Assembly: GCA_038106885.1 (NCBI GenBank)
Contig: JAYNFX010000027.1
Location: forward strand, 1 to 20,707
DNA: 20,707 bases
Direction: 5' to 3'
From: UBA3537 sp038106885
GTDB lineage: Bacteria; Bacteroidota; Bacteroidia; Flavobacteriales; Flavobacteriaceae
The notes beneath the pieces are model-generated. The model saw nothing but the letters and a program-made list of their open reading frames with translations, had not been told where the DNA came from and searched no databases. Below, one piece after another: positions 7,225-16,040 of this stretch (its first letter is position 1; each line of letters opens with the position of its first letter). Both the position numbers and the translations under genes were made by a program.

Positions 7225-10209
7225 TTAATTTGATTTCTTGTCTAATCGCTTTAATGTATCGTGCATTATTGGTGTAGCAATAAAAACTGAAGAATAAGTT
7301 CCAACAAGTACACCTACTATTAATGCAAAAAGTAATCCTCTTAATGAATCTGCCCCAAAAATAAACATTGCTAAAAGTACAACTAAAGTCGTTAAAGATG
7401 TATTTAATGTACGACTTAAGGTGCTATTTAAAGCGCCATCAACTATTTTCCCAAAGTCCCAGCTTGAATGCTCACTAATGTACTCTCTAATCCTATCAAA
7501 AACAACAACAGTATCATTTAAAGAATAACCAATAACAGTCAGAATAGCTGCTATAAAGGCCTGATCTATCTCCATACTAAATGGCAAAAATCTCCATGCT
7601 ATTGAGAAAATTCCTAAAACAATTAATACATCATGAAATACTGCAGCTACAGCTCCAAGTGAAAATTGCCATTTTTTGAATCGTAGTAAAATATATAAAA
7701 ACACTACTATTAATGATCCTAAAATTGCCCATACTGATGACCTCTTGATATCATCTGCGATGGTTGGACTAACTTTTCCTGAGTACATTTTACCAACATT
7801 ATTTTCTGCATCAGTAAATTGACTATAGGACATTCCCTCTGGTAAAAATTGTTTTAATGCTGAAAATAATTTTTCTTGTACCTCAGCATCAACTTCTGCT
7901 GAATTTTCATTTACTTTATATTTTGTTGAAATTTTTAATTGATTAGCACTTCCTATAGTCTTAACTTCTGCACTACTAAATACTTTGTTTAGGGAGGTTT
8001 TTACTTCCTCAGTATTCATATCTTTAGCAAAACGAACAGTGTAAGTTCTACCTCCAACAAAATCAATTCCTTGATCCAGTCCAGTTGTAAATAATGAAAA
8101 TAATCCAGCTGCAATTATTGTTGCTGATAGTATATAAGCATATTTTCTCTTCTGAAGAAACTTGATTTTTATTGAACTTAAAAATCCTTTTGTAACCTTA
8201 GTAGAAAACTGTAACATACCGCCTCTATTTAAATCCCAATCAATAAGAAGTCTTGAGATAAAAATAGCTGTGAATAAAGATGTTATAATTCCAATAAGTA
8301 AAGTAGTAGCGAACCCTTTTATTGGACCAGTTCCAAAAGTGTATAATATAAGTGCAGTTAGTCCAGTAGTGATGTTTGCATCCAAAATTGATGATAACGC
8401 ATTTGAAAAACCATCACTAACAGATTCTTTCAGACCTTTACCTTTAATTAATTCCTCTCTAACACGCTCATAAATAAGTACGTTTGCATCTACAGCAATT
8501 CCAATCGTAAGTACAATACCTGCAATACCAGGAAGGGTAAGAACCGCACCCAAACCAGAAAGGATACCAAAAATCAATAAGATATTAAGAAGCAATGCTA
8601 TATTTGAGTAAATTCCAGCTTTACCATAATAAAAAATCATCCACAACAAAACAAATGCTAGAGCTATCAAAAAGGATTTCATTCCGCTATCAATAGCTTC
8701 TTGTCCTAAAGACGGTCCAACTTCTTCAGCTTGAACAATATCCGCAGAAGCAGGTAATTTACCAGCACGCAAAACATTAGCTAAATCGACTGCTTCATTT
8801 AAAGTAAAAGTCCCAGAAATTTCAGAATTACCTCCGGCAATTGCCCCAGAAGTTACACCAGGAGCAGAGTAAACAATATCATCTAATACAATTGCAATTT
8901 GCCCACCAGTTTTAAAAGCATTACCAGTCATTCTTTCCCAAACTTTAGCTCCCTTTAAATTCATTTGCATTGAAACACTAGGGTTTCCGTTTTGTTGATA
9001 GGATTGTCTGGCGTCAGTTATTACCGCTCCACTTAATGGAGGTTTATTTTCACGATTACCCTTAAGTGCATACAACTCAACCAATTCAATAGATTCTGAA
9101 TTATCATCTTCACTTTTGTTTACAACTTGAGGAATTCCCCAAACAAACTTTACATAACGTTGTTCTGGAGCTAATAAAGATCTTACTTTTGGGTTTTTAA
9201 GGTATTGGTTGACTAATTGTTGATCTTTAGTCTCAAAAGATGCCAATACTGGCCCCCCACTATAGCCTGGAGATCTAATTAAATCAAATAAAGGGTTTAC
9301 AACTCCATCATCACCTGTTTCAACATCAGTATCACCAATTATATCTGAAATTGCGTCTTGATCATTTAAATCATCTTTATCATAATCGTCTTCAATAAAT
9401 TCTTTTAAAACTTCATTGGCCTGTATTAAAAAACTTCCAAATTCTTCACCTTTAAAAGCATCCCAAAATTCCAATTGAGCAGTACTTTGAAGAAGACCTT
9501 TCACACGTTCAACTTCTTTTGCTCCAGGGAGTTCAACTAAGATTCTACCTGAATTTCCGATTCGCTGAATGTTAGGCTGAGTAACTCCGAACTTATCAAT
9601 ACGTTTTCTCAAAACTTCAAAAGCAGAGACTATTGATTCATCAATTTTTGCTGACAATATAGGTTTAACTTCGTCGTCAGACATATTAAATGTAATTTGA
9701 TCACTTAGTAAACGATTTGCAAATATTTCAGGTGATGCTAACTTTTTATCAACTTTAATAGCTTCAAATGCAATAAAGAAATCTTCTAAATATGTGTTTT
9801 GACTATTTTCTTGCAACTTTTCGGCATCAATTAAAGCTTTCCTGAAAGTTGGATCTTTACTATCGCTAGCCAAACCTACTAATATGTCTTTAACTGAAAT
9901 TTGAAGTATAACATTGATCCCTCCCTTTAAGTCCAAACCAAGGTTCATGGCTTTTTCTTTTACTTCCTTGTAATCAAATGACGCTATACCAATATTAAAG
10001 ACTTCTTTGTTGTTTAAAGAATCTAGATAATTTAGCCTCTCAAGATTTCTTTTTGAGTCGTAATCAACATCAGAATCGGCAATCTTATTAATTGCAAATT
10101 GCTCCGCATTTTTTTCAATCTGGTTGCCTTTGAAAGTGAATGACAATTGGTATATACTGACCAAGCCAAATAAAAAAGCAAATAACTTAACTAATCCCTT
10201 ATTTTGCAT
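7225..10209 (-). CDS. secDF: Fused SecD-SecF protein translocase subunit
   Basis: Proton-driven accessory of the SecYEG translocon that pulls exported proteins into the periplasm. The 994 residues contain a full SecD half and a full SecF half. SecD: first membrane segment 8-25, DLKGG (93-97), the P1 periplasmic domain with FGVTQPNIQRIGNSGRILVELPG (207-229), and the membrane block from about 510 to 655 with the key motif GIAVDANVLIYER (570-582, D573). SecF: GIDFVGG (714-720), the membrane block from about 823 on, and GYSLNDTVVVFDRIRE (894-909). An acidic stretch at about 272-301 (EDDYDKDD and following) interrupts the periplasmic domain. The fused form is usual in Bacteroidetes; in E. coli the two halves are separate genes. 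It has its own promoter and converges on lgt. Confidence 0.98.
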   Translation of the reverse strand: MQNKGLVKLFAFLFGLVSIYQLSFTFKGNQIEKNAEQFAINKIADSDVDYDSKRNLERLNYLDSLNNKEVFNIGIASFDYKEVKEKAMNLGLDLKGGINVILQISVKDILVGLASDSKDPTFRKALIDAEKLQENSQNTYLEDFFIAFEAIKVDKKLASPEIFANRLLSDQITFNMSDDEVKPILSAKIDESIVSAFEVLRKRIDKFGVTQPNIQRIGNSGRILVELPGAKEVERVKGLLQSTAQLEFWDAFKGEEFGSFLIQANEVLKEFIEDDYDKDDLNDQDAISDIIGDTDVETGDDGVVNPLFDLIRSPGYSGGPVLASFETKDQQLVNQYLKNPKVRSLLAPEQRYVKFVWGIPQVVNKSEDDNSESIELVELYALKGNRENKPPLSGAVITDARQSYQQNGNPSVSMQMNLKGAKVWERMTGNAFKTGGQIAIVLDDIVYSAPGVTSGAIAGGNSEISGTFTLNEAVDLANVLRAGKLPASADIVQAEEVGPSLGQEAIDSGMKSFLIALAFVLLWMIFYYGKAGIYSNIALLLNILLIFGILSGLGAVLTLPGIAGIVLTIGIAVDANVLIYERVREELIKGKGLKESVSDGFSNALSSILDANITTGLTALILYTFGTGPIKGFATTLLIGIITSLFTAIFISRLLIDWDLNRGGMLQFSTKVTKGFLSSIKIKFLQKRKYAYILSATIIAAGLFSLFTTGLDQGIDFVGGRTYTVRFAKDMNTEEVKTSLNKVFSSAEVKTIGSANQLKISTKYKVNENSAEVDAEVQEKLFSALKQFLPEGMSYSQFTDAENNVGKMYSGKVSPTIADDIKRSSVWAILGSLIVVFLYILLRFKKWQFSLGAVAAVFHDVLIVLGIFSIAWRFLPFSMEIDQAFIAAILTVIGYSLNDTVVVFDRIREYISEHSSWDFGKIVDGALNSTLSRTLNTSLTTLVVLLAMFIFGADSLRGLLFALIVGVLVGTYSSVFIATPIMHDTLKRLDKKSN

Positions 10210-10248
10210 TGTGAAAAATTTTAATATGCATAAATTTTAATGAACGAG

Positions 10249-10279
10249 CAAATATAGGATTTAGGATGTGATTTGACAA
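10249..10279 (-). promoter_or_regulatory. Promoter of secDF, Bacteroidetes -33/-7 type
   Basis: On the minus strand TTG (10279-10277), a 20-bp spacer and TATATTTG (10256-10249) match the Bacteroidetes pattern TTG-N17-23-TAnnTTTG exactly. Transcription would start near 10243, giving a leader of about 35 nt before the ATG at 10209. Its place downstream of the mdh terminator shows that secDF is its own transcription unit. Confidence 0.75.
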
Positions 10280-10298
10280 TATATTTTTTATATAATAG

Positions 10299-10327
10299 AA
10301 AAAGCAACACTAAAAGTGATGCTTTTT
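10299..10327 (-). terminator. Intrinsic terminator after mdh
   Basis: AAAAAGCA (10299-10306) pairs with TGCTTTTT (10320-10327), and inside it CACT (10308-10311) pairs with AGTG (10315-10318), leaving one A-A mismatch and an AAA loop. On the minus strand it ends in five T residues. It lies 25 bp past the mdh stop and ahead of the secDF promoter. Confidence 0.85.
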
Positions 10328-10352
10328 AAATTGAATAACTTAATGTAAGCTA

Positions 10353-11279
10353 TTAAAAATCTAAAAGCGCATTAGTCTTTTTGACTCCTTCAGCACTCTT
10401 GAACAAGTGTGCTTTATCTGCATCATTAAGTTTAACTTCAACTATCTTTTCGATTCCATTAGAACCCAAAACCACAGGAACTCCAATACACAAATCGTTT
10501 AATCCATATTCACCATTAAGTAAGGTAGAACAGGGATAAATCTTTTTTTGATCACAAGCTATTGATTGAACTAATCCACTTACAGCTGCGCCAGGTGCAT
10601 ACCAGGCTGATGTTCCCAATAACTTTGTTAAAGTTGCACCACCAACTTTAGTGTCTTCTTTAACTTTTTCTAAACGATCATTTGAAATAAACTCAGAAAC
10701 TTTAATACTGTTTCGTGTAGCATGTGAAATTAAAGGAACCATACCAACATCACTATGTCCACCAATAACCATACCATCAACATCACTAATTGGTGCATCT
10801 AATGCTTCTGCTAGTCGATATTTAAAACGTGCTGAATCTAAGGCACCTCCCATACCAATAATTCTATTTTTTGGCAGACCAGTTACCTTATGAGCCAAAT
10901 ATGTCATTGTGTCCATTGGGTTACTTACAACTATCAAAATAGTATTAGGAGAAAATTTCACCAAACTCTCAGAAACTGTTTTTACAATCCCAGCATTAAT
11001 ACCAATTAATTCTTCGCGAGTCATTCCAGGTTTTCTTGGAATTCCAGAAGTTATAACACAAATATTACTGTCAGCAGTTTTTGAGTAGTCATTTGTAGTT
11101 CCTGTAATTTTAGTATCAAAGCCATTTAGTGAGGCACATTGCATTAAATCCATAGCTTTACCTTCTGCATAACCTTCTTTAATATCTAATAAAACAACTT
11201 CTGAGGCAAAATTTTTAATTGCAATATATTCAGCACAACTAGCCCCAACTGCACCTGCACCTACAACGGTTACTTTCAT
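10353..11279 (-). CDS. mdh: Malate dehydrogenase (lactate-dehydrogenase-like type)
   Basis: Oxidises malate to oxaloacetate with NAD in the TCA cycle. The 308-residue protein has the Rossmann motif GAGAVG (7-12) with D32 as the acidic residue that favours NAD over NADP. Substrate-binding arginines are R82 and R88 (PRKPGMTRE, active-site loop) and R151; the catalytic pair is D148 and H175 (GGHSDVGMVP). N120 lies in VVSNP. R82 at the specificity-loop position supports malate rather than lactate as substrate. The gene starts 34 bp after the gyrB stop with no terminator between, so gyrB-mdh is probably one transcript, ended by the hairpin downstream. Confidence 0.97.
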   Translation of the reverse strand: MKVTVVGAGAVGASCAEYIAIKNFASEVVLLDIKEGYAEGKAMDLMQCASLNGFDTKITGTTNDYSKTADSNICVITSGIPRKPGMTREELIGINAGIVKTVSESLVKFSPNTILIVVSNPMDTMTYLAHKVTGLPKNRIIGMGGALDSARFKYRLAEALDAPISDVDGMVIGGHSDVGMVPLISHATRNSIKVSEFISNDRLEKVKEDTKVGGATLTKLLGTSAWYAPGAAVSGLVQSIACDQKKIYPCSTLLNGEYGLNDLCIGVPVVLGSNGIEKIVEVKLNDADKAHLFKSAEGVKKTNALLDF

Positions 11280-11313
11280 TTTAATTTAGTTTTAATTATT
11301 GTAATTATATTTA

Positions 11314-13254
11314 TTAAGCATCTATATTGGCATAGATGGCATTTTTTTCAATGAATTCACGCCTTGGAGGAACATCGTCACCCATTAACATTGAAAAAAT
11401 CCTATCAGCCTCAGTACCATTATCAATCTGTACTTGTCTTAGTGTTCTAAACTCAGGATTCATAGTAGTATCCCATAGCTGACTTGCATTCATCTCTCCT
11501 AGTCCTTTATACCTTTGTACACTTGAACTTCCACCAAATTGTTCAACAATCGAGTCTCTCTCTTTATCATTCCATGCATATTTTTTCTTTTGCCCTCTCT
11601 TTACCAAATAAAGAGGAGGTGTAGCAATATAAACATGTCCACTTTCTATCAATTCTTTCATGTACCTGAAGAAAAATGTCAATATAAGTGTAGCAATATG
11701 ACTTCCATCAATATCTGCATCACACATGATTACAATTTTATGATAACGTAATTTAGATAGATTTAATGCTTTACTATCTTCTTCTGTTCCAATAGTAACC
11801 CCCAATGCAGTGAAAATATTTTTAATTTCTTCATTTTCAAAGACCTTATGTTGCATTGCTTTTTCTACATTTAAAATTTTACCTCTAAGGGGTAAAATTG
11901 CTTGAAAAGCTCGGTCGCGACCTTGTTTTGCAGTACCCCCCGCTGAATCTCCCTCAACTAAAAACACTTCACACTTTGCAGGATCTTGTTCAGAACAATC
12001 ACTAAGTTTTCCGGGTAGACCACCAATACTCATAACAGTCTTGCGCTGAACCATTTCGCGTGCCTTTTGAGCTGCATGACGGGCCTGTGCCGCTAAAATT
12101 ACTTTTTGCACAATAGTCTTTGCATCTTCTGGGTGTTCTTCTAAATAATCTGTTAACATCTCAGAAACGGCTTGGCTCACAGACGCTGAAACCTCTCTGT
12201 TACCAAGTTTAGTTTTAGTTTGACCTTCAAATTGTGGTTCGGCAACCTTAACTGATATAATTGCTGTTAATCCTTCTCTAAAATCATCACCTGCAATATC
12301 AAACTTTAGCTTTTCTAACATTCCTGACCCGTCAGCATACTTCTTAAGGGTGTGTGTTAAACCTCTTCTAAATCCTGATAAATGGGTTCCGCCTTCATGA
12401 GTATTGATATTATTTACATAAGAATGTAAATTTTCAGCATATGAAGTATTATAAATCATTGCTACCTCAACAGGAATTCCATTTTTTTCTCCTTCAAAAG
12501 CAATTACAGATTTCATAATTGGTTCTCTAGTTTCATCTAAATATTTAATGAATTCTGAAAGACCTTCTTCTGAGTAAAAAGTTTCACTTAAATATTCTCC
12601 TTTGTCATCTTTTTCTCTTTTGTCAACAATTATTACTGTAATTCCTTTGTTTAAGAAAGCTAATTCTCGCATTCGATTAGCTAAAGTTTCATAATTATAT
12701 TCTAAAGTTTGAGTAAATATTTGAGGATCTGGCTTAAAAGTTACAACAGTACCTCTTTTATCAGTCTCACCGATTGACTTCACAGGATACATTGGTTTTC
12801 CACGCTCATATTCTTGTTCCCATATTTTACCTTCTCTATGAACTGTTGCTTTTAAATTAACCGATAGAGCGTTAACACAGCTTACACCAACTCCATGTAA
12901 TCCACCTGAGACCTTATAAGAATCTTTATCAAATTTTCCACCAGCACCTATCTTGGTCATTACAACTTCTAAGGCTGAAACACCTTCCTTTTTATGTAAT
13001 CCTACAGGAATACCACGTCCATTATCTTCAGTAGTGATAGAATTATCTTCGTTAATTGTCAAGGTAATCTTGTCACAATGTCCTGCGAGGGATTCATCAA
13101 TTGAATTATCAATAACCTCATAGACTAAGTGGTGAAGTCCTCTAGTACCAACATCTCCAATATACATAGATGGCCGCATGCGTACATGCTCCATTCCTTC
13201 AAGTGCCTGTATACTGTCAGCAGAGTATTGATTTTTACTAATTTCTTCGCTCAT
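11314..13254 (-). CDS. gyrB: DNA gyrase subunit B
   Basis: ATPase subunit of DNA gyrase, which introduces negative supercoils with GyrA. Residues 1-220 form the GHKL ATPase domain: E46 (catalytic base) and N50 in EVIDNSIDE, D77 in EDNGRG, and the lid GGLHGVGVSCVNALS (117-131). The transducer domain follows (about 230-400). The TOPRIM domain has EGDSAGG (434-440) and DADIDGSH (512-519). The C-terminal tail has QRYKGLGEMN (580-589). At 646 residues it lacks the ~165-residue insert of proteobacterial GyrB, as is usual in Bacteroidetes. ParE is the alternative, but the full Q-R-Y-K-G-L-G-E-M-N tail and the TOPRIM details favour GyrB. Confidence 0.95.
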   Translation of the reverse strand: MSEEISKNQYSADSIQALEGMEHVRMRPSMYIGDVGTRGLHHLVYEVIDNSIDESLAGHCDKITLTINEDNSITTEDNGRGIPVGLHKKEGVSALEVVMTKIGAGGKFDKDSYKVSGGLHGVGVSCVNALSVNLKATVHREGKIWEQEYERGKPMYPVKSIGETDKRGTVVTFKPDPQIFTQTLEYNYETLANRMRELAFLNKGITVIIVDKREKDDKGEYLSETFYSEEGLSEFIKYLDETREPIMKSVIAFEGEKNGIPVEVAMIYNTSYAENLHSYVNNINTHEGGTHLSGFRRGLTHTLKKYADGSGMLEKLKFDIAGDDFREGLTAIISVKVAEPQFEGQTKTKLGNREVSASVSQAVSEMLTDYLEEHPEDAKTIVQKVILAAQARHAAQKAREMVQRKTVMSIGGLPGKLSDCSEQDPAKCEVFLVEGDSAGGTAKQGRDRAFQAILPLRGKILNVEKAMQHKVFENEEIKNIFTALGVTIGTEEDSKALNLSKLRYHKIVIMCDADIDGSHIATLILTFFFRYMKELIESGHVYIATPPLYLVKRGQKKKYAWNDKERDSIVEQFGGSSSVQRYKGLGEMNASQLWDTTMNPEFRTLRQVQIDNGTEADRIFSMLMGDDVPPRREFIEKNAIYANIDA

Positions 13255-13289
13255 ATTTGCTTTTTTGAATATTTTAATTTTGTATTAAA

Positions 13290-13297
13290 CAAATATA
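13290..13297 (-). promoter_or_regulatory. Probable -7 element of gyrB
   Basis: TATATTTG on the minus strand matches TAnnTTTG exactly, 35 bp before the gyrB ATG. I find no TTG at the usual distance upstream, so only the -7 part is supported. Confidence 0.45.
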
Positions 13298-13381
13298 AAA
13301 ATTAACAAATCTTTTACAGAGAAAAATATGAGTAAAATCGCTTAAATTATTAACATTTAGTTAATTGCTGAAAAGCTTCTT

Positions 13382-13402
13382 AAAAAGGCTAAAAACAGCC
13401 TT
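13382..13402 (-). terminator. Intrinsic terminator after asnB
   Basis: AAGGCT (13385-13390) and AGCCTT (13397-13402) are a perfect 6-bp inverted repeat with a 6-base loop. On the minus strand the stem is followed by a T run (to 13382). It lies about 80 bp past the asnB stop and ahead of the gyrB -7 element, separating the two genes. The rest of 13255-13483 is AT-rich with nothing else recognisable. Confidence 0.7.
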
Positions 13403-13483
13403 AAATTAGATTATTAAATTAATTAAAATTTCATTAAAGAGATTTTTTTAAAATAAAGGCTGTGTAAGCAAATTTTTAAGGGC

Positions 13484-15148
13484 TTAATATGCTTTATCGT
13501 GAACTTTAGCTACAGCTCTACCGCTTGGATCGTTCATGTTTTTAAATGCCTCGTCCCACTCTAAAGCTATTTTAGTGCTGCAAGCAACACTTGCTTCTTG
13601 CGGAACGCATAAAGCAGCTGCCTCACTTGGAAAATGTGACTCAAAAATTGTCCTGTAGTAAAATTCTTCTTTGTTTAGTGGGGTTTGAATTGGAAATCTG
13701 AAGTGGGCATTTTTCATTTGCTCATCGCTAACCTCTTTTTCAACAACCTCTTTTAAAGTGTCTATCCAGCTGTAACCTACACCATCACTAAATTGTTCTT
13801 TTTGACGCCAAGCTACAGATTCAGGTAAAATATCTTCAAATGCTTTTCTAACTACCCACTTCTCCATTCTCTCACCATTAATCATTTTATCCTTAGGATT
13901 TATTCGCATCGCAACATCCATAAACTCTTTATCTAGAAAAGGCACTCGCCCTTCAATTCCCCATGCAGCTAAACTTTTATTAGCCCTTAAGCAATCATAC
14001 ATGTGTAATTTCTCCAATTTTCGTACAGTTTCTTGATGAAACTCTTTTTCATTTGGAGCTTTGTGAAAGTATAGATAACCCCCAAAAAGCTCATCAGCAC
14101 CTTCCCCAGATAACACCATTTTTATACCCATTGACTTAATGACTCTTGCCATCAAATACATTGGAGTGCTAGCTCTAATAGTTGTAGTGTCATAAGTTTC
14201 TAAATTATAAATAACATCTTTAATTGCGTCTAATCCTTCTTGAATTGTAAATTTTATTTCATGATGAATTGTTCCAATGTGATCAGCTACTTTTTTAGCT
14301 GCTGCCAAATCAGGAGATCCCTCTAAACCAACAGAAAAAGAATGCAGTTGTGGCCACCAAGCGTCTTTGGTGTCTCCAGATTCAATACGCTTTTGAGAAT
14401 ATTTTTTAGCAATTGCTGATGTTACTGAAGAATCTAACCCCCCAGATAATAAAACTCCATATGGTACATCACTCATCAATTGTCGGTGAACAGCTGATTC
14501 TAGAGCCTCTTTAATCTGTTCAATACTTGTTTCATTTTCTTTTACTGACTCAAAATCTGTCCAGTCTCTATTGTACCATTTAATAAATTCATTTTTTTTA
14601 CTGCAGAAATAATGACCTGGAGGGAATAATTGAATTTTATTACAAGTAGACTCTAAGGCTTTAAGCTCAGAGGCTACGTAAAATGTACCATTTTTATCCC
14701 ACCCAATGTATAAAGGAATAATCCCCATATGATCTCGGGCAATAAAATAAGAATCTTGTTCAATATCATATATTGCAAAACCAAAAATACCATTTAAATC
14801 ATCAACAAAATCAGCCCCTCTTTCTTTATAAAGTGCCAATATAATTTCACAATCACTTTGAGTTTGAAATTCATACTTTGAGTTTAATTTTTCTCTAAGC
14901 TCTTTGTGATTATAAATCTCTCCATTAGCAGCTAATACAAACTTACCACAAGGACTATATAATGGCTGTTTTCCAGATGCAGGATCAACAATTGCTAATC
15001 GTTCGTGAGCCATTATAGCATTATTATTATTAAAAATTCCACTCCAATCTGGCCCACGATGTCTGATTCTTTTAGACATTTCAAGAATTTTAGGCCTTAA
15101 ATCACCACTTTTTTCCTTTAAATCAAAAGCACATACAATACCACACAT
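13484..15148 (-). CDS. asnB: Asparagine synthase B (glutamine-hydrolysing)
   Basis: Makes asparagine from aspartate, ATP and the amide nitrogen of glutamine. The start is fixed at 15148 because the glutaminase nucleophile must be the residue after Met: the protein begins MCGIVCAF, so C2 is exposed when Met is removed. An open frame continues 25 codons upstream but would bury this cysteine. The glutaminase domain covers about 1-200, with RHRGPDWSG (29-37), R50 and NGEIYNH (75-81). The synthetase domain has the ATP-pyrophosphatase loop SGGLDSS (235-241), SGEGADELFGGY (347-358) and GRVPFLDKEFM (400-410). Length 554 residues, as in E. coli AsnB. A terminator lies downstream; queE lies 171 bp upstream on the same strand. 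Confidence 0.97.
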   Translation of the reverse strand: MCGIVCAFDLKEKSGDLRPKILEMSKRIRHRGPDWSGIFNNNNAIMAHERLAIVDPASGKQPLYSPCGKFVLAANGEIYNHKELREKLNSKYEFQTQSDCEIILALYKERGADFVDDLNGIFGFAIYDIEQDSYFIARDHMGIIPLYIGWDKNGTFYVASELKALESTCNKIQLFPPGHYFCSKKNEFIKWYNRDWTDFESVKENETSIEQIKEALESAVHRQLMSDVPYGVLLSGGLDSSVTSAIAKKYSQKRIESGDTKDAWWPQLHSFSVGLEGSPDLAAAKKVADHIGTIHHEIKFTIQEGLDAIKDVIYNLETYDTTTIRASTPMYLMARVIKSMGIKMVLSGEGADELFGGYLYFHKAPNEKEFHQETVRKLEKLHMYDCLRANKSLAAWGIEGRVPFLDKEFMDVAMRINPKDKMINGERMEKWVVRKAFEDILPESVAWRQKEQFSDGVGYSWIDTLKEVVEKEVSDEQMKNAHFRFPIQTPLNKEEFYYRTIFESHFPSEAAALCVPQEASVACSTKIALEWDEAFKNMNDPSGRAVAKVHDKAY

Positions 15149-15168
15149 AATTTTAATTATTTTTTTAG

Positions 15169-15176
15169 CAAATATG
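15169..15176 (-). promoter_or_regulatory. Possible -7 element of asnB
   Basis: CATATTTG on the minus strand differs by one base from TAnnTTTG and lies 20 bp before the asnB ATG. No -33 TTG sits at proper distance. Weak, but the 171-bp gap to queE needs a promoter somewhere. Confidence 0.3.
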
Positions 15177-15231
15177 TATTTTATATTACAATATATAAAG
15201 ATTAATTGCAATATTACTTTCAATTTATAAC

Positions 15232-15267
15232 TAAAAAAGACTTTTTTATGAATTTTTAATTAAAAAT
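15232..15267. repeat. Two adjacent AT-rich palindromes between queE and asnB
   Basis: A 17-base palindrome built of TAAAAAAG and CTTTTTTA around one A (15232-15248) is followed after 3 bases by the perfect 16-base palindrome ATTTTTAATTAAAAAT (15252-15267). They might end the queE transcript or serve as a binding site upstream of asnB, but in DNA this AT-rich short palindromes also arise by chance. Confidence 0.3.
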
Positions 15268-15319
15268 ATATTAATAATTGACAAAAAATTAGATTATGTA
15301 ATTAAAATAAAGATTTTAA

Positions 15320-15952
15320 TTACGGAATATTTAAATATTTATGAGTTTGCAGAGAAATCCTCCATTTTGGGTGTTTCATTACATAATCTACAATCAAAGG
15401 AGTGACTTTTTCACTCATACTCCATTCAGGTTGAAGATATAAAATACAATTTGAAGAAACTTTTTTTGCTTGATCTTCAGCAAATTTGAAGTCACTTTTA
15501 TTGAAGACAATAATCTTTAACTCATTGGCTTTAGTGTAAATAGGTTGTAAAGGAAGTTTACGCTTCTTTGGAGACAAACAAATCCAGTCCCAATCACCAG
15601 TCAAATTATAAGCTCCCGATGTTTCTATATGTGTACTTAAATTATTTTTCCTTAGTAAGTTTGTCAAGGGTTTCATATCCCACATAAGAGGTTCACCTCC
15701 AGTAACAACTATTGTGTCACTGTGAGACCTTGCCTGAGAAACAATCGTATCAATTTTAGTTGGAGGATGCAAGTTAGCATCCCAGCTTTCCTTTACATCA
15801 CACCAATGACAGCCAACATCACACCCGCCCACTCTTATAAAAAAAGCTGCTGTCCCTTTGTGGTATCCCTCTCCTTGAATAGTGTAAAAAGCTTCCATGA
15901 TTGGTAACATTTCGCCTATATCAACAAGCCGTTTTAATTCTAAATTTTTCAT
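15320..15952 (-). CDS. queE: 7-carboxy-7-deazaguanine synthase
   Basis: Radical SAM enzyme that contracts 6-carboxytetrahydropterin to 7-carboxy-7-deazaguanine in the preQ0/queuosine pathway. The cluster-binding cysteines are C44, C48 and C51 in CDVGCHWCD, a CxxxCxxC arrangement. SAM and substrate motifs include the N-terminal EAFYTIQGEGYHKGTAAFFIRVGGC (20-44) and TGGEP (84-88). I start at ATG 15952 (210 residues); a TTG three codons upstream is in frame but unlikely. QueC and QueD are not in the window. FolE, which feeds the same pathway, is at 3887. The start is only 6 bp from a consensus -7 element. Confidence 0.93.
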   Translation of the reverse strand: MKNLELKRLVDIGEMLPIMEAFYTIQGEGYHKGTAAFFIRVGGCDVGCHWCDVKESWDANLHPPTKIDTIVSQARSHSDTIVVTGGEPLMWDMKPLTNLLRKNNLSTHIETSGAYNLTGDWDWICLSPKKRKLPLQPIYTKANELKIIVFNKSDFKFAEDQAKKVSSNCILYLQPEWSMSEKVTPLIVDYVMKHPKWRISLQTHKYLNIP

Positions 15953-15958
15953 TTCAAA

Positions 15959-15992
15959 CAAAAATAGTTTACAGTTTTTTGTTTATGTACAA
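15959..15992 (-). promoter_or_regulatory. Promoter-like -33/-7 pair directly before queE
   Basis: On the minus strand TTG (15992-15990), a 23-bp spacer and TATTTTTG (15966-15959) fit TTG-N17-23-TAnnTTTG at its upper spacing limit. The -7 element ends 6 bp before the ATG, so the transcript would have almost no leader. Confidence 0.45.
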
Positions 15993-16040
15993 AAACTTGA
16001 TTTATTTTTACATTCTTTGCTAATTAGACACTAATCACAA

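Noticed and set aside
15149..15223. A 25-residue N-terminal extension of AsnB, resembling a signal peptide
   Set aside because: It would place residues before the catalytic Cys2, which must become the N-terminus for glutaminase activity.
15232..15267. A regulatory system built on the paired palindromes before asnB
   Set aside because: AT-rich short palindromes are expected by chance in such DNA; kept only as a low-confidence repeat.
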